Source of the DNA: OMOG01 sp041485845
GTDB lineage: Bacteria > Acidobacteriota > Terriglobia > Bryobacterales > Bryobacteraceae
Length of the DNA: 20,194 nucleotides
Direction: 5' to 3'
Assembly: GCA_041485845.1 (NCBI GenBank)
Contig: JBGPKH010000081.1
Location: forward strand, 1 to 20,194
The position numbers were made by a program, and so were the translations under genes. Below are positions 5,954 to 13,215 of the stretch, one piece after another. Positions within the stretch are counted from its first letter, which is position 1; the number at the start of each line of letters is the position of its first letter. The notes beneath the pieces are model-generated. The model saw only the letters and a list, made by a program, of their open reading frames with translations. It did no database searches and had not been told where the DNA came from.

Positions 5954-8900
5954 ATGCTCTGTTCGCGTGAGGCACTGCTCATACTCCTATTCAGCGGCGC
6001 CGCTGCCTGGGCGCAGCCGGCTGACGTTAGGGCGGCGGTCGATTCTCTGAATCGAGACCTGCGCGCCACCATCCGCTCCCACGTGGATGCCGGCCGGCAG
6101 GATCCCCGCTTCGTCGAACTGCTTTCCCGGCGAGCGTCTCTGGTCCGGGACGCGATTCGGCAGTCGCCTCGGTCGGCGCGCGGCATGATTCTTCGGCCTG
6201 AAGAACTCGCCGCCTCGAAGGAACTCTTCGCCATCCGCGACAACCTTCTCGAAACGCCTGCTTCTTACCTCAGCGGCGAGGAAGTACGGGTTGTCGACTC
6301 GAGCGACTGGCAGTTTTCCTACTATGTCTACCGGCTGCGGACCGGCGACGGCGAGGTAACCGCCTACCAGGATGCGGACGTGGGCGATCGGCCGGCGTGC
6401 GGCAAGAGGCTGCGCCTGGATGGCTATCGCCTCGCCGACACCATGCTCGTCACCCGTGCCACGCTGGAGCCCGGCGCCATAACCCCCGATACCGCTTGCC
6501 CGATCCTCGGCGATCAAAGAACGGCCGTCGTGTTGGTGAGCTTTCCCAGCCGCCCCATCAAGAACCTCACCGTGCAGCAGTACCGCGACACGTTCTTTTC
6601 ACCCGCCGCTCCGTCGGTGAATGATTTCTATCGGGAGCAGTCCTACGGTAAGACGAGCGTGAGCGGAGACGTCTTCGGTCCCTTCGCACTCGATCGCGAC
6701 TACGATAGCTGCACCGATTCGTCCACCGTGGAGACCCTGGCCTTCCAGGCTGCCGACGCGGTTGCCGACCTGTCTCAGTACAAGCGCATTGTCGTGATAG
6801 CGCCCGCGCCTGTGACCTGCGGCTTTGGAGGCTATGCAAGCGTTGGCTGCTACAACTATAAGTCGGCGGCGCACGGCGCCATACGGGTGTCCAAGGTGTA
6901 TGAATTCGACGCCGCGGCCGCCGAGATCCTGCGCGTCGCGCCGCACGAGTTGGGGCACAACCTCGGGCTCTCCCATTCCCGTTCCGACGCTTTCCACGGC
7001 GAGCCCCTGGGACCCGATCGCAGCCGCTCCACCTACTCGGAGTACGGCGACGCCTACTCTTCCATGGGAGGCGGCGGTCCGTACCACTTTGCCGCGCCGC
7101 ACAAGCTGATGCTGAACTGGCTGGCGGATGGCGCCGGGGTAAAGACCATCGCCAACGACCAGGTCGTCGATCTTCTGCCCACGTCCTCGCCCACCGAGGG
7201 CGTACACGGTGTGCGCGTCCTCCGCAACCTCAACACCAACGAATACGTTTGGATCGAGTACCGTACGCCGGCTGGCTACGATGCGGCGTTGGCCACGCGC
7301 CTGCGCGGCGGCGCGCTCATCCACTACGAGGACCCGTCCACCGGCGGTTATGCCGAACTGCTGAACTTCGGTTCGTCGTTCAGCTCGGCGGAGTTGCTCG
7401 CGGGGAGCGCGTGGCGCGACCCCTACAGCAATCTGACGGTAGAAGCGCTGCAGGCGGCGCCCGATCGCCTGCGCATGTCGATTCGATACGAAACGCCGTG
7501 TGCCACGGTCGCCTGGCGGTCACCGGCTCACTATCTGTTTCCCGCGTTTAACGTTTCTGCCGATGTGACCGTGCAGGCGCCGTGCCAGTGGAGCGGCCGC
7601 GCTAATAATTTCTGGCTGGACACAATTTCCCCGGCCGGCGGGACCACCAGCGCCACCGCAAGCTTCGCCGGCTTTGAGAACACCGATGCCACTGCGCGCC
7701 GCGGCTCCATCACCGTGGAACGCCAGACGCTCTTCCTGGACCAGGATCCGCCCTTCCTTCCCCTGAAACTCCGCTACTTTGGGCCGCGGCAGGCGGCCGC
7801 TACCCAGAATGCCTGGGTCTACTTCGCGGCCGGTGTGGACGCGCCGAACGGGTTCAGTTCCCTGGGCGCCCTGGACGTCCTGGTGAACCCCTCTGCGTCG
7901 TTTCCCGGCGGCTGCGCCATCACGTACGATTTCGCCTCGGGTGCCGCACGCCTTCTGGACGGCTCCGGACTGCCGGGTACCGCGAAACTGACAGTGGGAC
8001 AAGGGGGTTCGTTCAATAATTCCATCTGCTCCTTTGCCGGCTTGTCCGATTACCGCCCCGAAGCCGGTTTTGCCCAGGTGTCTTTCAGCCTGTTACCGCT
8101 GGTCCAGTTCGATGCCGGCAGAAAGGTGTTCTACCGGCTGCGGCACCAGGCGGAAGCGGTTCCCGGAAACTGGATCGAGATCGGCGCGCTCAGCGTCGTG
8201 GGCGCGGGGGATTGCGGAGTGTCGGTCTCCCCGCCGGTTTCCCAGGTGTACGGAGACGGGCAAACCTCTTCTGCCTTTCTCTCCGCCGCTTCTTCGTGCG
8301 CGTGGCAGGCCACAACCGGCGCCGATTGGGTGCGCGTCCAGCCCATAAGCGGCTCGGGTAGCGTCAACGTGACCATCACCGTCGCGGCGAATCCGACAAC
8401 CGCCCTCCGCGAAACCACCATCCGCTTCAACCAGTTCTCCTACCAGTTGCGCCAGTACCCCAAAGGCGATTTCACCTCGCCCTACCTCCGCTTCACACAA
8501 TCGGAGTTGGACGTCGACCGCACCGCATCCAAAACCACCCTGCAATTCCAGACCAACTGGCCCGAAGATCCCATCCAGTGGCTCATCGACGCGCCGTGGC
8601 TGCGCGTTACGGGCTACCGGCTGGCGGTTGCGGGCTGCCCTTGCGTGGACATCGCCTGGGACGGCAATCTGACGCAGTATCGGCGCCGCGGCGCCATTAC
8701 CGCCCCATCCGGCGCCACGCTGCACGTCGTGCAGGACCCCGGCGGACTCCAGCCGGGCGACTACAACTTGACCACCTTCGCGGGCAGTGACACGGCGCCC
8801 GAGGGGCAGAACCCATTGACCGCCGTGATCAAGCGGCCCGTGGCGCTGGCCGTCGATAGTGCCGGCAGCGTGTTCTTTGCCGAAGAGATGGCGGGACGCG

Positions 8901-11900
8901 TCCGCAAGGTCACCCCCGATGGCCACGTCGTCACGGTCGCCGGCCTGGGCTACAACTCCTACGCTAACTCGACCGGGCAGGCGTTGCAGGCGGGGATCAG
9001 TTCTCCCCAGGGGATCGCCGTCGATGGCAAGCATAACCTATATATCGCCGACTACAATATGCTGGTCCGCGTGGTAGCTCCCGACGGGCTGGTGAAGATC
9101 CTGGCCGGTAACGGCCAGTATGGTTATGCCGGCGATGGCGGCCCGGCCACCAGCGCCCAGTTCCGCGTGCCTTCGGGTATCGCGGTGGCCAATGACGGAA
9201 CCGTCTACGTCAGCGACTCCTTCAACCACTGTATCCGCAAGATTACGCCGGATGGTAAGATCGCGACCGTGGCCGGCAACGGCAGTTCCGGCTTCGCGGG
9301 CGATAACGGCCCCGCCAACAAGGCACAGCTCAACGAGCCTCGCGGTCTGGCCTTCGATCTACAAGGCGCCCTGCTGATCGCCGACGCCGGCAACCACCGC
9401 GTGCGGCGCTTGTCCCCGGACGGCAACATCGCGACCATCGCGGGAACCGGAACGCCTGGTTCTGCCGGCGATGGGGCGCTGGCCACCAGCGCGATGTTGT
9501 ACCGGCCTTGCGACCTCTCGGTGGATGCCGCGGGTAACATCTACGTTGCCGAGCAGTACAACTACAGGATTCGCAGGATCGCCCCGGACGGCAAGATCGC
9601 CACCGTCGTGGGCGGCGCCTACGGAGACTCAGGCGATGGAGGACCGCCAGCCGCGGCACTGCTTTCGGGAGTGCGCGCCGTCGCCGCGCTGCCCAACGGC
9701 GACCTGTACATCGCCGATAGCGACAACTACCGGGTTCGTTTCGTGCAGGGCGGCCGGATCGCGACGTTTGCGGGTCTTGGCACGCGCGCCGCGCTGGGCG
9801 ATGGGGGAACCGCCCTCTCGGCCACATTCTTCGGGCCGGGCGGCCTGACGGTGGACGCCGCCGGCAATGTCTATGTCGCCGATACGGAGAACCATCGCGT
9901 GCGCAAGATCGTCACTGACGGAAAGGTCTCCACCTTTGTGGGAACCGGTCAGGCAGGCATCGGCATCGATGGAAAGCCGGCTGCATCGACGCCCATCTAT
10001 CGGCCGATCGGGCTGGCATTCGACAAGAGCGGAGCGCTCTATTTGACCACCTCGTGCATCATTCGCAAAGTGGGTCTCGATGGAGTGTTGACTGCCTTCG
10101 CGGGGTCCTCCTGCGGGTACGACGGCGATGGCGGCCCGGCGGCGAAGGCGCGCTTCTCCTCGCTGGGAGGCTTGGCTTTCGATCCCCAGGGAAACCTATA
10201 TGTCGCCGACCAGGGCAACCAACGCGTACGCAAGATTGCGCCCGATGGAACCGTGACCTTAGTCGCCGGCACCGGAGAGTACGGCTCCTCCGGCGATGGC
10301 GGACCCGCCAAAGCCGCCCAGTTCAGGAACCCGCGGGATGTGGCCGTGGACGCATCCGGCAACCTGTACATCGCCGATACGTACAACTACCGCATCCGCA
10401 GAATCGATACGCAGGGCAACATCAGCACCGCCGTGGGCAGCAGTTATGGATACAGCGGCGATCGCGGACCGGCCGCGGGCGCGCAGATCGGCTTGCCCCA
10501 GGCGGTGAAGATCGATGCCGGCGGCAACATCTGGATCGCCGATGCGGGCTTCCATGTGGTCCGCCGCATTGCCAGTGCGGACGGCTCCATCACCACCGTT
10601 GCCGGTACCGGGTCGCAAGGCTTTTCCGGCGAGCAGGCCCCCGGCTGGACTGCCCTGCTGAACGGACCTTCGGCCGTTGCGCCGGCAGGCAACGACGTTC
10701 TGATCGCCGATACGGGCAATGACCGGATCCGCAGACTGACTCCCGCCGGCGCCTCGACCGTCCCGGCCCCCGGCTCGCCCTCGTGGACCATTACCAAGAC
10801 TCACTCCGGCGCCTTCAGCCAGGGACAGAACGGCGCCACTTACACCATCGCGGTGGTCAATACGGGCACGGCCGCGACCAACGGGCAAGTCACCGTGACG
10901 GAGAATCCTCCCGGCGGTCTTACGCTGGTTTCCATGAGCGGTCAGAACTGGACCTGTCCGGCCAACACCAACACCTGCTCACGCAACGATGCGCTGGGCG
11001 CCGGAGCGAACTATTCCAGCATCACGGTCACGGTGAATGTCTCGGCGAGCGCCCCGGGCAGCGTGAACAACCAGGCCACGGTGTCCGGCGGCGGCGCAGC
11101 GCTGCAAACGACTATCGACCCCACTACCATCTCGCCGATCGCGGGAAGCATGCCGGGTGTGGTCTCGCTCAATCCGGCGGTGAGTATGGGGTCGAGCCAG
11201 ACTTTCACTTTCCAGTTCTCCCACACCGCGGGCTGGCAGGCGCTGGGCGTGGTGAACGTGCTCATCAACACCGCCCTCGACGGCCTCCAGTCCTGCTACC
11301 TCGCCTACTCCGTTCCCGACAAGGTACTGTACCTGGTGCCGGACAGTGGCGCGCGTCTGCTGCCAGGCCTCGCGCTGAACGGCGCGGGCGGAACCGGTAA
11401 CAGCCAGTGCGCCATCGCGGGAGCGGGTTCCTCGGCGTCGGGCTCCGGCAACGTCCTGACCCTGACGCTTAGCGTGACCTTTAACGGCAGTTTCGGGGGC
11501 AACAAGGTGGTGTACATGGCGGCACGCGATCCGCAGGGCAACAATACGGGCTGGAACTTAATCGGAGTGCATGCAGTACCACCGCTGCCTTCGACATTCC
11601 CGACCCCCGTAGGAATGAGCCCGTCTTCCGGCAACACGTTGACCCAGACCATCGCGTTCACCTGGCGGGACCAGTCCGCCGCGGCCAACCTGCAAACCGT
11701 CTGGGCGCTGATCAACACCGCCCTCGACGCCCGCACGGCCTGCTACGTCGCCTACTACCGCCCGGGGAACCAGGTGTTCCTGTTTCCCGATAACGGCGAT
11801 GGCGCGCAAGCCACCAACATCGTGCTCACCGGCAACAACACCATCGGCAACAGCCAGTGCACGGTCTCGGCGCAAGGAGCCAGCGTGCAGACCAGCGGCA

Positions 11901-12040
11901 ACACCCTGACGGTGTCGCTGCCCATCACCTTTAAGACCGCCTTTGCCGGATTCAAGGGTGTCTGGATGGCGGCGTATACCCTGGGTGGCGCCAGCAGCCC
12001 CTGGCAGGCGCTCGGGGCGGTGACCGTGCCGGCGCAATAA
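5954..12040 (+). CDS. Large secreted gametolysin-like (M11/M6-type) zinc peptidase with BACON, NHL and DUF11 domains
   Basis: A 2028-residue exported multidomain protein. Residues 1-20 form a signal peptide (hydrophobic core, ...AAAWA before Q). The peptidase domain at about 150-500 has the metzincin site HELGHNLGLSH (His331, Glu332, His335, His341) and a Met-turn candidate SSMGGGG at Met371 within an EYGD...MG context, as in gametolysin-like M11 enzymes. BACON-like domains lie at about 516-600, 754-835 and 840-940. Twelve NHL repeats cover 961-1599, a DUF11-type domain covers about 1607-1715, and an unnamed ~145-residue domain occurs at 603-749, 1733-1875 and 1879-2028. I infer an extracellular or surface protease with a glycan- or protein-binding scaffold. 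ATG 5954 is the first possible start in frame (a stop lies at 5945-5947). A Shine-Dalgarno is absent. No other gene shares its transcript. Confidence 0.85.
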   Translation: MLCSREALLILLFSGAAAWAQPADVRAAVDSLNRDLRATIRSHVDAGRQDPRFVELLSRRASLVRDAIRQSPRSARGMILRPEELAASKELFAIRDNLLETPASYLSGEEVRVVDSSDWQFSYYVYRLRTGDGEVTAYQDADVGDRPACGKRLRLDGYRLADTMLVTRATLEPGAITPDTACPILGDQRTAVVLVSFPSRPIKNLTVQQYRDTFFSPAAPSVNDFYREQSYGKTSVSGDVFGPFALDRDYDSCTDSSTVETLAFQAADAVADLSQYKRIVVIAPAPVTCGFGGYASVGCYNYKSAAHGAIRVSKVYEFDAAAAEILRVAPHELGHNLGLSHSRSDAFHGEPLGPDRSRSTYSEYGDAYSSMGGGGPYHFAAPHKLMLNWLADGAGVKTIANDQVVDLLPTSSPTEGVHGVRVLRNLNTNEYVWIEYRTPAGYDAALATRLRGGALIHYEDPSTGGYAELLNFGSSFSSAELLAGSAWRDPYSNLTVEALQAAPDRLRMSIRYETPCATVAWRSPAHYLFPAFNVSADVTVQAPCQWSGRANNFWLDTISPAGGTTSATASFAGFENTDATARRGSITVERQTLFLDQDPPFLPLKLRYFGPRQAAATQNAWVYFAAGVDAPNGFSSLGALDVLVNPSASFPGGCAITYDFASGAARLLDGSGLPGTAKLTVGQGGSFNNSICSFAGLSDYRPEAGFAQVSFSLLPLVQFDAGRKVFYRLRHQAEAVPGNWIEIGALSVVGAGDCGVSVSPPVSQVYGDGQTSSAFLSAASSCAWQATTGADWVRVQPISGSGSVNVTITVAANPTTALRETTIRFNQFSYQLRQYPKGDFTSPYLRFTQSELDVDRTASKTTLQFQTNWPEDPIQWLIDAPWLRVTGYRLAVAGCPCVDIAWDGNLTQYRRRGAITAPSGATLHVVQDPGGLQPGDYNLTTFAGSDTAPEGQNPLTAVIKRPVALAVDSAGSVFFAEEMAGRVRKVTPDGHVVTVAGLGYNSYANSTGQALQAGISSPQGIAVDGKHNLYIADYNMLVRVVAPDGLVKILAGNGQYGYAGDGGPATSAQFRVPSGIAVANDGTVYVSDSFNHCIRKITPDGKIATVAGNGSSGFAGDNGPANKAQLNEPRGLAFDLQGALLIADAGNHRVRRLSPDGNIATIAGTGTPGSAGDGALATSAMLYRPCDLSVDAAGNIYVAEQYNYRIRRIAPDGKIATVVGGAYGDSGDGGPPAAALLSGVRAVAALPNGDLYIADSDNYRVRFVQGGRIATFAGLGTRAALGDGGTALSATFFGPGGLTVDAAGNVYVADTENHRVRKIVTDGKVSTFVGTGQAGIGIDGKPAASTPIYRPIGLAFDKSGALYLTTSCIIRKVGLDGVLTAFAGSSCGYDGDGGPAAKARFSSLGGLAFDPQGNLYVADQGNQRVRKIAPDGTVTLVAGTGEYGSSGDGGPAKAAQFRNPRDVAVDASGNLYIADTYNYRIRRIDTQGNISTAVGSSYGYSGDRGPAAGAQIGLPQAVKIDAGGNIWIADAGFHVVRRIASADGSITTVAGTGSQGFSGEQAPGWTALLNGPSAVAPAGNDVLIADTGNDRIRRLTPAGASTVPAPGSPSWTITKTHSGAFSQGQNGATYTIAVVNTGTAATNGQVTVTENPPGGLTLVSMSGQNWTCPANTNTCSRNDALGAGANYSSITVTVNVSASAPGSVNNQATVSGGGAALQTTIDPTTISPIAGSMPGVVSLNPAVSMGSSQTFTFQFSHTAGWQALGVVNVLINTALDGLQSCYLAYSVPDKVLYLVPDSGARLLPGLALNGAGGTGNSQCAIAGAGSSASGSGNVLTLTLSVTFNGSFGGNKVVYMAARDPQGNNTGWNLIGVHAVPPLPSTFPTPVGMSPSSGNTLTQTIAFTWRDQSAAANLQTVWALINTALDARTACYVAYYRPGNQVFLFPDNGDGAQATNIVLTGNNTIGNSQCTVSAQGASVQTSGNTLTVSLPITFKTAFAGFKGVWMAAYTLGGASSPWQALGAVTVPAQ
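7760..8200 (+). other. Copy 1 of an unnamed ~145-residue domain inside the metallopeptidase
   Basis: Residues 603-749 lie between two BACON-like domains. The region shares an order of motifs with the two C-terminal copies: LDVLVN, then GCAITYD, RLLDGSGLPG, NNSICSFAG, a beta-rich VSFSLLPLVQF and FYRLR, then WIEIGALSV. The two cysteine positions (GCAITY and SICSF) align with those of copies 2 and 3. This is the most diverged copy. Confidence 0.5.
8834..10750 (+). repeat. Twelve tandem NHL repeats (coding)
   Basis: Residues 961-1599 contain twelve units of roughly 50-55 residues. Each has a core of the type GLAVDxxGNLYVADxxNHRVRKIxPDGxIxTVAG followed by a Gly-rich linker (GDGGPA...AQ). The eighth unit is shorter (LYLTTSCIIRKVG) and the sixth and twelfth are degenerate. 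Twelve blades is twice the six-bladed NHL propeller, so two stacked propellers are likely. At DNA level the unit repeats imperfectly about every 160 nt. Confidence 0.85.
11150..11579 (+). other. Copy 2 of the unnamed ~145-residue domain
   Basis: Residues 1733-1875 contain VVNVLINTALDG, SCYLAYSVPD, YLVPDSGA, GNSQCAIAG, a serine/glycine-rich turn, LTLTLSVTFNGSF, VVYMAARD and WNLIGVHAV. It is directly followed by copy 3, and the pair is clearly a tandem duplication. Confidence 0.7.
11588..12037 (+). other. Copy 3 of the unnamed ~145-residue domain (protein C-terminus)
   Basis: Residues 1879-2028 contain VWALINTALDA, ACYVAYYRPG, FLFPDNGDG, GNSQCTVSAQG, LTVSLPITFKTAF, VWMAAYT and WQALGAVTV. The INTALD, CY-AY and GNSQC motifs align with copy 2. 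The paired cysteines are conserved, which suggests a disulfide in this exported region. Confidence 0.7.
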
Positions 12041-12054
12041 GGGAGCTTGAATAC

Positions 12055-12089
12055 GGCCAATCTCGGGTTAACTTGACCCGAGTCCGGCC
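12055..12089 (+). terminator. Terminator-like two-part hairpin after the metallopeptidase gene
   Basis: Fourteen nt after the stop codon, GGCC (12055-12058) can pair with GGCC (12086-12089). Inside that, CTCGGGT (12062-12068) pairs perfectly with ACCCGAG (12076-12082) around a 7-nt loop. There is no U-run afterwards, so efficient intrinsic termination is uncertain. The position right behind a gene end supports a 3'-end role. Confidence 0.4.
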
Positions 12090-12116
12090 AACACGCAAAC
12101 TGAACGTCTCCGGCAC

Positions 12117-12299
12117 GAAAACGACGAAGAATCTACGAGTGCGCCGCCGCGGCCAAAGCCGGCTACATCGTCACCGGCTTCCGGAAGCACCCAAAGAGAA
12201 TTGGTGGAGCCTTGCGCCGATTGAGGGGTGTGCGCCATTATTCCCTATGATCGTGGAGCCCGAAAGAGCTTTAGGGACATCCTGTTCGCCTTCGGCGAG
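12117..12299 (+). pseudogene. Remnant of a PIN-family (COG1569-like) toxin gene
   Basis: In the gap behind the metallopeptidase, codons from 12131 read IYECAAAAKAGYIVTGFRKH followed by PKRIGG. This closely resembles the conserved C-terminal half of PIN-domain toxin components (acidic residues, then ECA..AkAdYIVTG, then KHFPKR). An acidic stretch ENDE (12117-12128) sits just before it in a shifted frame. Further on, IVEPE (about 12250-12264) and, after another shift, SFRDILFAFGE (12267-12299) resemble the family's terminal IVSPREFLxIL. At least two frameshifts and the missing N-terminal half make it non-functional. No antitoxin-like gene is visible. The family call is by eye. Confidence 0.45.
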
Positions 12300-12358
12300 T
12301 CGCCACCCACCACCAACCCTTCAGCCGTGACGGCGTCCGAGACCGCCGATCATCGAAA

Positions 12359-12373
12359 GGCCGTAAAACGGCC
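12359..12373. other. Small perfect inverted repeat upstream of the small membrane-protein gene
   Basis: GGCCGT-AAA-ACGGCC, a 6-bp stem with a 3-nt loop, ends about 27 nt before the -10 box at 12401. It could be an operator or a weak terminator for anything read from the left. Nothing else recognisable lies between the PIN remnant and this element. Confidence 0.3.
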
Positions 12374-12400
12374 AGTCCACCGATTTCCTGCGGAGAGCCA

Positions 12401-12406
12401 TATAAT
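12401..12406 (+). promoter_or_regulatory. -10 box of the small membrane-protein gene
   Basis: A perfect TATAAT lies 20 nt before the ATG at 12427; no good -35 is present 16-18 nt upstream. The transcript would begin near 12413, leaving a 14-nt leader that contains the Shine-Dalgarno GAGG 5 nt before the ATG. Confidence 0.5.
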
Positions 12407-12426
12407 TAACGTAGGTCGAGGTTGGT

Positions 12427-12927
12427 ATGCGTAGCCTGTTTTATCCGGTGGTCACATTGATTGCGATTCTCCTCGTGGGAGTCACTGTGTTGCTCGTCCG
12501 GCCTAAGACCTTGTGGCCGGAGGGGCCCCGGAGCCTATCCGCCCTCCTGCAGCAATCCGCTGCCGCGAAGCCGGCACCAGCGCCATCCCAGCCGTTGAAA
12601 GCCAAGAGCGAGATTGGCGGGAAGGGTCTCGCCAAGCCCAGGCAGCCGCAGCCGATTGGAATGGAGGCGCCGGCAACCACGATCTCCGTCCCCGCACCGC
12701 CTCCTGCAGAGAAGCGATATGCTTTCCCAGTCGCAGAACAGATCGCCCTGGGAACGCCCCAGGCGACGATCCTGGCGACCTTTGGCTGGCCGGAAGCAAA
12801 GGTGATGGGAGCCGATACCGGCGCACTCCACGAGCGGTATGTTTACGTGGATCGCGCAACCGGCAGGAGGACTTTCATCGCCATGGTCAACGCCGTTGTG
12901 ACTAATGCTCAAACCTTGACTCAGTGA
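12427..12927 (+). CDS. Membrane-anchored protein with a BamE/SmpA-like C-terminal domain
   Basis: A 166-residue protein. One N-terminal membrane segment (residues about 6-25, FYPVVTLIAILLVGVTVLLV) would anchor it. A Pro/Ala/Lys-rich linker (about 45-95) follows. The C-terminal segment of about 65 residues contains IALGTPQATILATFGWPEA, then a Tyr-rich strand (HERYVYVD) and a final FIAMVNAVVTNAQ. The order G-T-P-x-x-x-I-L-x-x-F-G-x-P followed by a strand pair is reminiscent of BamE/SmpA-OmlA folds, which act in outer-membrane assembly. There is no lipobox, so it is not a typical BamE lipoprotein, and the similarity may be to fold only. The start is supported by GAGG at 5-nt spacing. It stands alone on the plus strand, 288 nt before the next gene. 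Confidence 0.7.
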   Translation: MRSLFYPVVTLIAILLVGVTVLLVRPKTLWPEGPRSLSALLQQSAAAKPAPAPSQPLKAKSEIGGKGLAKPRQPQPIGMEAPATTISVPAPPPAEKRYAFPVAEQIALGTPQATILATFGWPEAKVMGADTGALHERYVYVDRATGRRTFIAMVNAVVTNAQTLTQ

Positions 12928-13215
12928 CGCCGGGCAGAGCCAAGGAGCCAATCGGATAACCTCTTGGTGGAAAGACAAAATACCCGGCAGGGCCGGAGCG
13001 CGGCAACCTATCGGCGAACCGGGCCGCAGCCCCTTCAGCCTTTCTGCGCCGCTGGATACCATTCGCTCCCCTTTTGCGCGATGTCCGCTTTCTCCCCGAA
13101 AGGGAAGAGCCGCCGCCGGAAGGGGTTGGCGCTTGTCGCCCTGCAGGAGCGAAATGACCGCCTGAAGTGCGGCCACGCCTTCATCCGGCAAACGGGTAGC
13201 ATTAAGAAAACACCC

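Noticed and set aside
5932..5970. A 12-codon open frame (MKNTISSDALFA) overlapping the start of the metallopeptidase gene, as a possible leader peptide
   Set aside because: It has no ribosome site, and the predicted transcript start lies downstream of its ATG.
8834..10750. Regular repeats of about 160 nt that could suggest a repeat array or CRISPR-like structure
   Set aside because: The repeats are imperfect, in frame, and translate to NHL blades; there are no short identical repeats with unique spacers.
12928..13215. Possible riboswitch before the GGCT-phosphopantetheinyl transferase gene (GGCAACC and GGGCCGC stretches)
   Set aside because: The conserved core arrangements of SAM, ZTP, cobalamin or c-di-GMP riboswitches could not be assembled from the sequence.
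12964..13215. An N-terminal extension of the GGCT-phosphopantetheinyl transferase from a TTG start
   Set aside because: The extra 84 codons are Arg/Gly/Pro-rich without a domain and have no good ribosome site; the compact start at 13216 begins with a plausible helix leading into the GGCT domain.
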